A stretch of DNA of 12,490 bases. Source: Bacteroides sp. UBA1317. GTDB taxonomy: Bacteria; Bacteroidota; Bacteroidia; Bacteroidales; Bacteroidaceae. The position numbers and the translations under genes are program-made. Below, piece by piece: positions 1 to 5,367 of this stretch; position 1 is the first letter of the stretch; the number at the start of each line of letters is the position of its first letter. The notes below the pieces were generated by a model that was not told the DNA's origin, did not search any database, and worked only from the letters and a program-made list of their open reading frames with translations. The stretch is from positions 1 to 12,490 of the forward strand of contig DBTL01000023.1 of NCBI GenBank assembly GCA_002307035.1, given 5' to 3'.

Positions 1-227
1 TCTTCGGAGCATACTACCGAAAAATCCTCTCTTGCGTCATCGGGTAATTTATAAACACCTCTTTCAATACGAAGTAATTGACCCGATTTTATTAGGCGGT
101 TCAGTTGCTCAGAAAGAGTTCCGGATGAACCAACTTGATCTGCACTCTTTAAATTGGCAATTAATTCTTTGCGGGTAAACACCTTATGTGTAAATGCAAA
201 ATTTAATATGTCGTTCGTTGTTACCAT
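1..227 (-). CDS. AbiEi-like winged-helix antitoxin/regulator, N-terminal part (cut by window edge)
   Basis: The reading frame opens with ATG at 227 (complement) and runs off the window after 75 codons (MVTTNDILNFAF...). The visible part is a winged-helix domain: a helix starting FTRKELIANL (about residues 17-26), a recognition-type helix around TLSEQLNRLIKSG, then the wing LLRIERGVYKLP. The G-x-Y-x-L-P ending is typical of the N-terminal domain of AbiEi antitoxins of type IV toxin-antitoxin systems and of related DUF6088-type proteins. AbiEi proteins repress their own operon and neutralise an AbiEii nucleotidyltransferase toxin, which would lie beyond the window edge and cannot be seen. A promoter and a large inverted repeat sit directly upstream, which fits autoregulation. 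The family call rests on the winged helix and the GVYKLP motif only; another transcription factor with the same N-terminal fold is possible. Confidence 0.6.
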   Translation of the reverse strand, partial: MVTTNDILNFAFTHKVFTRKELIANLKSADQVGSSGTLSEQLNRLIKSGQLLRIERGVYKLPDDAREDFSVVCSE

Positions 228-244
228 ATAACATAATATGAAGC

Positions 245-275
245 CAAATATATCACATTTTTGGCAATAAACAAC
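245..275 (-). promoter_or_regulatory. Bacteroidetes-type promoter of the AbiEi-like gene
   Basis: On the minus strand TATATTTG (complement of 245-252) matches the -7 consensus TAnnTTTG exactly. GTTG (complement of 272-275) lies 19 bp upstream, in the place of the -33 TTTG box. Transcription would begin roughly 10-15 nt before the ATG at 227. The promoter lies inside the inverted repeat at 251-297. Confidence 0.6.
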
Positions 276-297
276 CTCTATTGCCAAGAATGTGATA
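251..297. promoter_or_regulatory. 19-bp inverted repeat overlapping the promoter (operator candidate)
   Basis: The left arm 251-269 (TATCACATTTTTGGCAATA) and right arm 279-297 (TATTGCCAAGAATGTGATA) are reverse complements with a single mismatch, separated by 9 bp. The left arm covers the spacer of the promoter and touches its -7 box; the -33 box is in the central spacer. A dimeric repressor bound here would block the polymerase. AbiEi antitoxins are known to bind inverted repeats in their own promoters, so autoregulation is the likeliest role. That link is inferred. Confidence 0.6.
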
Positions 298-394
298 AAA
301 GTGTTTAGGGAAATTTATGGGATTGAACATTAAGGCTTTTTGTATTTATCATGTGTCAAATGATTTATAGGTATAGGCGCTTAGAGCACACTAC

Positions 395-550
395 TCAAGC
401 ACCCTTATTTAGGCGAATTGGCAAACTCTGAATCATTCTTTTTATGAGCGAGTCAAAGATTGTATCTATTATATTGCGTCTATTGAACCGAAAATGATAT
501 TCATCGAGATATCCTTGTAGATATTCTTTAGAACAGTGATGGTGTATTTC
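395..550 (-). pseudogene. IS1595-family (ISXO2-like) transposase, C-terminal remnant
   Basis: In the complement frame holding CAC CAT CAC at 544-536 the translation reads HHHCSK, then EYLQGYLDEYHFRFNRR, then NIIDTIFDSLIKRMIQ, ending at a TGA at 395-397. The Y-L-D-E-[FY]-x-F-R-F-N-R-R signature is the C-terminal end of ISXO2-like DDE transposases, which usually follows an H-H-x-x-S-K-stretch. Only about 50 residues survive. The catalytic region is absent: upstream of the HHH the sequence belongs to a different gene (the YhcG remnant). No terminal inverted repeat or target duplication was recognised. This is the scar of an old insertion or recombination event. Confidence 0.65.
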
Positions 551-757
551 TCTAAACCAAGAAATTCAAATATATAATTGTCTTTGAAACTATTGGTAAT
601 ATAAGGATGTATTTCTCTCGCCACTGGTGAGAGTTTTGTATTCCCTATATATTTCATAGAACTGCTTCATCCGCCAAAGATTCTCATCCGAAAAACCTTT
701 CAGTGTTGAGTCGGTACGTTGCGGAAATTCCGACAGTTCCTTAACAACGGATTCTCC
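551..757 (-). pseudogene. YhcG/DUF1016 PDDEXK-nuclease family remnant, frameshifted and truncated
   Basis: Two pieces of one family are readable in two frames of the minus strand. The N-terminal piece (757 downwards) reads GESVVKELSEFPQRTDS then TLKGFSDENLWRMKQFYEIY, typical of the DUF1016 N-terminal domain (VVKxLS...GFSxxNLWRMKQFY). The second piece, starting near 640 in another frame, reads KLSPVAREIHPYITNSFKDN then YIFEFLGL, which is the linker just before the PDDEXK nuclease domain (KDxYxxEFLGL). The roughly 60 residues normally between them are missing, the frame shifts, an in-frame TAG (758-760) interrupts the N-terminal side, and the nuclease domain is replaced by the IS1595 tail. The short ORF 469-657 that crosses this junction is a chimera, not a real gene. 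YhcG-type proteins are candidate defence-associated nucleases; this copy is dead. Confidence 0.65.
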
Positions 758-845
758 CTATGGGGCAAAGTCGGAAGATAACATAAAACACTGGCAAGCA
801 ACCTTTGCTACGTCAAGAATTGCATTTTATCATCATGTAAAATCT

Positions 846-928
846 GCACCGTGCAGTTGCATCAACTGAACGGTTCTCTTTCACCAACTAAACGGTTCTC
901 TTGAAGCAACTGCACGGTGCTCTTGAAC
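846..928. repeat. Three 22-bp tandem repeats with a 15-bp inverted copy
   Basis: Three consecutive 22-bp units begin at 863, 885 and 907, each of the form CAACT(G/A)(A/C)ACGGT(T/G)CTCTT followed by four or five variable bases. A further copy of the unit start lies in inverted orientation at the left edge: GCACCGTGCAGTTGC (846-860) is the exact reverse complement of 906-920. A transcript could fold into a 15-bp stem with a 45-nt loop. The cluster lies between the YhcG remnant and the 3' end of the ORF at 979-1587. No function is known to me. The units are contiguous, without spacers, so this is not a CRISPR array. Confidence 0.7.
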
Positions 929-978
929 AGCAGAGTTATCTCATTTATCGACAATCCGAAACATAACAAGCGAAGCGA

Positions 979-1587
979 TCACCCCGCTAAAACAAAACTT
1001 TTGTGCCGGAGATCAGCTGAAGGAGGTGGGCGTAGCATCAAGCAAGAGATTGAATTTGAATGCAACAAATTGAACTGCTCGTAGCTAGAATCATCATGGA
1101 AGTAAGCCGAAACGAGAAGTTTGGAGGTTGGCACTTTGCTTCTTTCTTTTTTGCGGCAAACCAAAAAGGAAAGAATAGAAACTTGGCAATTGTTTGTGGT
1201 TGTGGAAGTGATTACGCGCGCAGTTGTTGTACCACAACAACCATACTTTACTATCTCTTTTTCTACTTTACTTTCCTCTTCTAGAGAACACGTTGCAACT
1301 CGTTCATTATCAGCGTTTTGCAAAAGTGCATTTTTTGTTGTTTTTGCACTGTTTTGCACATCGTTTTGCATGTTGTTTTGTGCACTTTCAAACAGTTTGT
1401 TTGCACACTTTTGCATCACTTCCGAACAAGTTATTTCTGATTCGTTTGCAACCAAATCAACAACTTCCGAAGTGGCAGTGCCAACAATTTGTGTCTCCTT
1501 TTTCGCTGCCATTACTTTGCGTTTTTCCTCAAGTGGTCTCATTCGTTTGCTGAGTCCGGGGGAGGAAAAGTACTGATCATTTTTCAT
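979..1587 (-). CDS. Unrecognised 202-residue hypothetical protein
   Basis: An open frame of 202 codons on the minus strand. The first ~115 residues are strongly hydrophilic, rich in Lys, Glu, Asn and Gln, with a stretch around residues 62-92 (QNNMQNDVQN, then SAKTTKNALLQNADN) built from GTTTTGCA-like DNA repeats read on the other strand. The rest is rich in Thr, Ser and Cys and reads less like a folded protein (CCGTTTARVITSTTTNN, RPPPSADLRHKSFVLAG). No domain, signal peptide or membrane segment is evident. The start is uncertain: an AACCTTTG sequence (complement of 1592-1599) resembling a -7 box sits almost on top of the first ATG, so Met16 (MRPLEEK) or Met26 (MAAKKETQ) may be the true start. 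Repeat clusters lie on both sides. It may be a small accessory protein of a mobile element, or a chance ORF; I cannot assign a function. Confidence 0.35.
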   Translation of the reverse strand: MKNDQYFSSPGLSKRMRPLEEKRKVMAAKKETQIVGTATSEVVDLVANESEITCSEVMQKCANKLFESAQNNMQNDVQNSAKTTKNALLQNADNERVATCSLEEESKVEKEIVKYGCCGTTTARVITSTTTNNCQVSILSFLVCRKKERSKVPTSKLLVSAYFHDDSSYEQFNLLHSNSISCLMLRPPPSADLRHKSFVLAG

Positions 1588-1755
1588 TCAGCAAAGGTTG
1601 CGAAAAAAAAGAGGCTTCTTGTTACGTAATAACGCAACAGGGACAACAATAATAAAATATAAGGTATTGGCTTAAATCTGAAAACCGGATTCAATAGCCA
1701 GTAATGCTTGGTGTTTTATTTACAAACAAAGGTTTTTTTGGAGATGACATAACTT

Positions 1756-1826
1756 CAGCGTGTTGAACGTCCGAGATCAGCGTGTTGAAAACGGACATTC
1801 AACACGCTGATCTCGGACATTCAACA
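1756..1826. repeat. 22-bp-period repeat forming a 29-bp hairpin
   Basis: Arms 1761-1789 and 1798-1826 are reverse complements over 29 bp with one mismatch, around an 8-nt loop. The same stretch can be read as consecutive 22-bp units starting at 1756 and 1778 (both CAGCGTGTTGA...), then an inverted unit from 1800 (CAACACGCTGATC...). It lies downstream of the UvrA-like gene and upstream of the orphan ORF. No T-tract follows on either strand, so it is not a standard intrinsic terminator. A palindromic REP/MITE-like element, an mRNA-end stabiliser or a protein-binding array are all possible. Confidence 0.75.
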
Positions 1827-1835
1827 AACCCCTCT

Positions 1836-1860
1836 CAGAAGGCCTGTAGAGGCCGATCTG
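1836..1860 (-). terminator. Possible terminator hairpin after the UvrA-like gene
   Basis: On the minus strand the sequence forms CAGA..GGCCT-CTAC-AGGCC..TCTG, an imperfect stem with a 4-nt loop about 70 nt after the stop codon of the UvrA-like gene. The downstream sequence is only moderately T-rich (GGGGTTTGTTG), so termination is not certain. Confidence 0.3.
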
Positions 1861-1929
1861 TAATCTTTACATTAGAAGACTTTATCTCTTATTTCGCTGA
1901 TTGAGTTTGTGCTTGGAAAGTGATCAATT

Positions 1930-4191
1930 TTATCTGTGATACAAATACAGCCCCAAATGCTTACCCGTTAGCGATACTTTATCTGCAATGATATCTTTAG
2001 GAACTCCTTCGAATATGATCTTTCCGCCATCTTTACCCGCACCAAGTCCCATGTCTATGATCCAATCGGCTTGACTGATAATATCCATGTTATGCTCAAT
2101 GATAATAACCGTGTTCTTATCGTCGACTAACTTGTTGAAAAGTGTCATAAGTTTGGATATATCTGAGCCGTGAAGCCCTGTGGTTGGTTCATCAAAGACA
2201 TATATGTTCCCTTTATTTCCCAATTCGGTTGCCAGTTTGAGACGTTGACGTTCGCCGCCTGAAAATGTATTTAATGATTGGCCCAATGTCAAATAGTCCA
2301 GGCCGACTTCGCAAAGCCGATTAAGTGGCTGAATTATTTCCGGTTCACTGAAAAAAGTATTCGCTTCGCTAATGGTCATTGTCATAATATCCGTAATGCT
2401 TTTACCTTTCAGTTTGTATCTTACGACGTCCGGCTTAAATCCGCTACCGTTGCAATGCTCGCAACGTATTTCCACTGCATCCAAAAAAGCAAGGTCGGTC
2501 GATATAATACCTAACCCTTTGCATTCGGGACAAGCGCCATCCGAATTATTACTAAACAGTGATTGATTGACGCCGTTTTGCTTTGCAAACAATCCCCTTA
2601 TTACATCCAATATCCCTGTATATGTTGCGATATTCGATCTTTTGCTGCCTCGCAAAGCACTTTGATCTATTACAACTGTATCTTTATATTGATTGACTAA
2701 TGACTTTACTAGTGAACTTTTGCCGGAACCAGCTACTCCTGTAACTACTGTTAATATATCTTTTGGGATCTGAGCTGAGACACCTTTCAAATTGTGAAGT
2801 GTGCTATTTTGTATGAAAAGATAATTCGAAGGTTTTCTGCAGTTGGGTTTAAGTAGATTCTTGCGGTTGAGATAATTGCCTGTTGGTGTCTCCGTTTTTT
2901 TCAATCCTTCAAAATCTCCTTCATAGACAATATTCCCACCTTTTTTCCCTGCACCGATTCCCATATCGACAATGTGGTCGGCAATAGTTATTACATCCGG
3001 ATCATGTTCTATAATTAACACGGTATTACCTTTATCCCTCAATTCGATTAACAGCTTGTTCAATCGTTGCACATCATTCGGATGCAATCCGACACTTGGC
3101 TCATCGAATATGTAAGTAAGGTCTGTCAGACTGCTACCCAAATGTCGGACAAGCTTTATTCGTTGTGATTCTCCGCCCGACAATGAGGATGTTTCCCTGC
3201 TTAAAGTCAGATAGCCCAACCCAATAGCCAATAAGTTTTCAAGATTTTTGATGATTGAATCCAATAATGGGGCAACAGAACTGTCTTTCAATGTTCTAAC
3301 AAATTCAAGCAAATCATCAATCTGCATATTACAACAGTCTGCAATATTCTTTCCTCCTATTTTGCAAGCTAAGATTTGAGGATTCAGGCGAGTTCCGTTA
3401 CATTCAGGGCAGATACCTTGTTTTACAACTTCTTTATATCGAGATGCATTTTTACCTGCAATCTCTTTCGATTCTTTCTTGAAGAAACTTCGCTCAAAAC
3501 GTGGTAAAATGCCCTCGTATATTCCTGTTTTTGGAAACCGAGAATCTGGATTAGTTAGCTTCAAATCGTTTGCATAAACAAGATTATGCCACTCTTCTTC
3601 GGTATAATCCTTTATTTTTTTGTCATTATCAAACAGCCCTGAATATACATAACGAGTCCAACGCCATCCGCCGACTTCAAAAGTGGGAAATCTGATTGCG
3701 CCTTCGTTTAGTGAGCGCTCTTTGTCTATCAACTCATCCAAGTCCACAATACTTGTCTTTCCCAAACCTTCGCAGCAGGAACACATTCCTTGAGGATTGT
3801 TGAATGAGAAAACGGTGGAATGACCAATAAAAGGCTTCCCAATTCGGGAGAATAGCAATCTCAAAAGAGAATAAATATCTGTTATAGTACCGACCGTTGA
3901 ACGAGCGCTCCCTTCTATCTTCTTTTGGTTGACAATAATTGCAACTGCTAAGTTCTCTAAACTGTCTACATCCGGTTTACCATATTGTTGCAATCGATGA
4001 CGGATAAAACTATCGTAAGTTTCATTCAGCAGTCTTTGCGATTCGGCTGCTATTGTATCAAAGACCAATGAAGTCTTGCCAGAGCCTGACACTCCCGTAA
4101 ATACGGTTATCTTCTTTTTGGGTATTTTGACTGAGATGTTTTTCAGATTATTCTCCCTTGCATCCTTGACTATAATTTCATTTTTGCTCAT
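1930..4191 (-). CDS. UvrA-like twin ABC ATPase lacking the UvrB-binding domain (UvrA2/DrrC class)
   Basis: A cytoplasmic, 753-residue member of the excinuclease UvrA family. Both ABC modules are complete: Walker A GVSGSGKT (33-40) and GVAGSGKS (485-492), signatures LSGGESQR (337-344) and FSGGERQR (643-650), Walker B IFDEP (361-365) and VFDEPT (665-670). Zinc-type Cys pairs are at 137-140, 261-264, 554-557 and 577-580. Repair UvrA is about 940 residues. Here LLFSRIGKP (112-120) runs almost directly into FSFNNPQG (128-135), so the ~110-120 residue UvrB-binding domain that normally lies between them is missing, while the insertion domain (about 145-260) is kept. Such shortened paralogues (UvrA2 of Deinococcus, DrrC of Streptomyces) are linked to tolerance of DNA-binding drugs rather than to canonical excision repair. 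The start is supported by the canonical N-terminus (VKDARENNLKNISV). It is divergent from an HxlR-type regulator, which probably controls it; the substrate is unknown. Confidence 0.9.
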   Translation of the reverse strand: MSKNEIIVKDARENNLKNISVKIPKKKITVFTGVSGSGKTSLVFDTIAAESQRLLNETYDSFIRHRLQQYGKPDVDSLENLAVAIIVNQKKIEGSARSTVGTITDIYSLLRLLFSRIGKPFIGHSTVFSFNNPQGMCSCCEGLGKTSIVDLDELIDKERSLNEGAIRFPTFEVGGWRWTRYVYSGLFDNDKKIKDYTEEEWHNLVYANDLKLTNPDSRFPKTGIYEGILPRFERSFFKKESKEIAGKNASRYKEVVKQGICPECNGTRLNPQILACKIGGKNIADCCNMQIDDLLEFVRTLKDSSVAPLLDSIIKNLENLLAIGLGYLTLSRETSSLSGGESQRIKLVRHLGSSLTDLTYIFDEPSVGLHPNDVQRLNKLLIELRDKGNTVLIIEHDPDVITIADHIVDMGIGAGKKGGNIVYEGDFEGLKKTETPTGNYLNRKNLLKPNCRKPSNYLFIQNSTLHNLKGVSAQIPKDILTVVTGVAGSGKSSLVKSLVNQYKDTVVIDQSALRGSKRSNIATYTGILDVIRGLFAKQNGVNQSLFSNNSDGACPECKGLGIISTDLAFLDAVEIRCEHCNGSGFKPDVVRYKLKGKSITDIMTMTISEANTFFSEPEIIQPLNRLCEVGLDYLTLGQSLNTFSGGERQRLKLATELGNKGNIYVFDEPTTGLHGSDISKLMTLFNKLVDDKNTVIIIEHNMDIISQADWIIDMGLGAGKDGGKIIFEGVPKDIIADKVSLTGKHLGLYLYHR

Positions 4192-4209
4192 ATTACGAAT
4201 TGTTTTTTG

Positions 4210-4241
4210 TAAACTTAAAGCTTCCTAATCACTTGAGCAAT
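4210..4241 (-). promoter_or_regulatory. Candidate promoter of the UvrA-like gene
   Basis: On the minus strand ATTG (complement of 4238-4241) is followed after 20 bp by TAAGTTTA (complement of 4210-4217), one base off TAnnTTTG. The spacing fits the Bacteroidetes -33/-7 arrangement, and the -7 box lies about 20 nt before the start codon. Confidence 0.45.
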
Positions 4242-4243
4242 AA

Positions 4244-4271
4244 GCGATAAATCTTTCATTCAGTGATAAAT
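4244..4271. promoter_or_regulatory. Direct repeat GNGATAAAT in the divergent intergenic region (operator candidate)
   Basis: GCGATAAAT (4244-4252) and GTGATAAAT (4263-4271) are spaced 19 bp start to start, about two helical turns. They lie between the divergent UvrA-like and HxlR-type genes, just upstream of the -33 box of the former. HxlR regulators usually bind such intergenic sites; a short A/T-rich repeat may also be chance. Confidence 0.3.
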
Positions 4272-4297
4272 TTAACCCTATTTGATTAATAGATGAT

Positions 4298-4305
4298 TAT
4301 CTTTG
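4298..4305 (+). promoter_or_regulatory. -7 promoter element of the HxlR-type gene
   Basis: TATCTTTG matches TAnnTTTG exactly, 28 nt before the ATG at 4334. No good -33 box is seen at 19-21 bp; a TTTG at 4281 is only 13 bp away. This may mean weak or activated transcription. An AGAGGAA at 4322-4328 serves as a ribosome-binding site. Confidence 0.45.
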
Positions 4306-4333
4306 TAGACGAATAAAGAAAAGAGGAATATTT

Positions 4334-4690
4334 ATGTATGTGAAGAAAAATCCAATGGATTACTCCGATTGTTCCGTACGCATAGCGATTGATATTTTAT
4401 CGACAAGCTGGAATGCGTGGTTGATATTGGAAATAAACAAAGGAGTTGTTCGACCGTGTGATTTACAACGTAGTATTAGTGTTGCTCCAAAACGTGTATT
4501 GACAAAGCAATTGGGCGAATTGGAGAAAATGGGTATCTTGCAAAAGAAAGTGTATCCCGTATTGCCATTAAAAGTAGAATATTCTCTGACAGAGGCTGGT
4601 AAAGACTTAATTCCAATCATTGATAGTTTAGGGCAATGGGGGGATAAGTACAAGGAAGATTTTTTGAAGAGAACAGAAGTTGATAAATGA
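4334..4690 (+). CDS. HxlR-family winged-helix transcriptional regulator
   Basis: A 118-residue protein of normal HxlR length. It shows the family layout: an N-terminal Cys (Cys13 in DCSVRIAIDIL, where relatives have CPV), WNAWLILEINKG for the first helix, the recognition helix region SISVAPKRVLTKQLGELEKMGIL (about 47-69), and the wing VYPVLPLKVEYSLTEAGKDL, then LGQWGDKY for dimerisation. HxlR proteins bind DNA as dimers and often sense electrophiles or oxidants through the N-terminal Cys. The gene is divergent from the UvrA-like ATPase with 142 bp between them, so it probably regulates that gene and itself, and perhaps the following gene at 4746. The effector is not known. Confidence 0.88.
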   Translation: MYVKKNPMDYSDCSVRIAIDILSTSWNAWLILEINKGVVRPCDLQRSISVAPKRVLTKQLGELEKMGILQKKVYPVLPLKVEYSLTEAGKDLIPIIDSLGQWGDKYKEDFLKRTEVDK

Positions 4691-4745
4691 TTTCAGTGTA
4701 AGGTTAAAACGTTCAAGGATAGATGTTTTTTTAAGTATAAAATAT

Positions 4746-5291
4746 ATGAATGACAAGTTTCAATACCGATTATCAAAAGAGCAGAAAGCGGAAATAGCTC
4801 AAAATCTGATTGATATTTTGCAAAAGGACTCGGAGATAACTGAGCAGACCATAACATTTATTGGAAATTGGATTCTTACTGGATCCGAGGAAAAAGGAAA
4901 AGCTTTTTTCGATGTGTGGGATATTGTTTTAAAGAACTATCTGCCTACAACAAGACCTGTTCTATTTCGGGCATGCGAAAGGCTCGGTAAAGATGGGAAA
5001 ATAGTAAGTTTTACCGGACGGTTAGATAGTGCAAGAAGATTCAGTAAGGGCAGAGGCTTTTTAATTGCATGCGATACGAAAGATACACTTTTATTTGATG
5101 AGCTGAAGTCTCAGCCAGGTCAATATGAGTACACATTTTATCCCCTTGTTAGTGTTTTAGAAAAAGCGGAGGCTTCCGGAGGAGGTGGATTTAGCGAAAA
5201 CATATTGAACTATATTGGTGAAGATGAATACATTATGAAACTTGATCTAGAGAGTATATACAGCTTTATGTGGATGAAAAATAACTTGTGA
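4746..5291 (+). CDS. Hypothetical protein, possibly ADP-ribosyltransferase-like
   Basis: The ATG at 4746 (181 residues, MNDKFQYRLS) is preferred. A TTG at 4680, overlapping the end of the HxlR gene, would add 22 residues. No family is recognised with certainty. The C-terminal part carries an R-S-E-like pattern of ADP-ribosyltransferases: Arg75 in RPVLFRACERL, SFT (88-90) followed by DSARRFSKG, and an E-x-E pair (Glu159, Glu161) in IGEDEYIM just after a Gly-rich loop. This order matches the R / S-T-S / (Q/E)-x-E triad of the ART fold, but the S-T-S is imperfect. There is no signal peptide or membrane segment, so a cytoplasmic site is expected. It follows the HxlR gene by 55 bp and could be in its transcript. 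It may be a nucleic-acid- or drug-modifying enzyme, or an unrelated protein; the ART call is an inference. Confidence 0.55.
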   Translation: MNDKFQYRLSKEQKAEIAQNLIDILQKDSEITEQTITFIGNWILTGSEEKGKAFFDVWDIVLKNYLPTTRPVLFRACERLGKDGKIVSFTGRLDSARRFSKGRGFLIACDTKDTLLFDELKSQPGQYEYTFYPLVSVLEKAEASGGGGFSENILNYIGEDEYIMKLDLESIYSFMWMKNNL

Positions 5292-5367
5292 AAAGAGAGA
5301 TATTATACTTTCTTATGGAGTTGGTTATTTCAGTACTTTAGCAGAATAATGATAAAAAGAATAAATT

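Larger units (their letters stand above)
1588..1929. other. Gene-free interval between the orphan ORF and the UvrA-like gene
   Basis: This 342-bp stretch has no convincing coding frame. It contains the palindrome TTACGTAA (1622-1629), the long hairpin repeat at 1756-1826 and a smaller hairpin at 1836-1860. The CAAAGG sequences at 1592 and 1726 resemble parts of -7 boxes on the minus strand but lack a -33 partner. No tRNA or known RNA was recognised. Confidence 0.5.

Noticed and set aside
469..657. Minus-strand ORF of 62 codons as a small gene
   Set aside because: It is a chimera: the first half is YhcG linker, the second half is an out-of-frame reading of an IS1595 transposase tail.
846..928. 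CRISPR array
   Set aside because: Units are contiguous 22-mers without unique spacers, and no cas gene is nearby.
1060..1576. Three plus-strand ORFs opposite the 979-1587 ORF
   Set aside because: They are Phe/Leu/Cys-rich readings of the opposite strand with no domain; the minus-strand frame has better composition.
1622..1629. TTACGTAA palindrome as an operator
   Set aside because: An 8-bp palindrome in A/T-rich DNA is expected by chance, and no promoter overlaps it.
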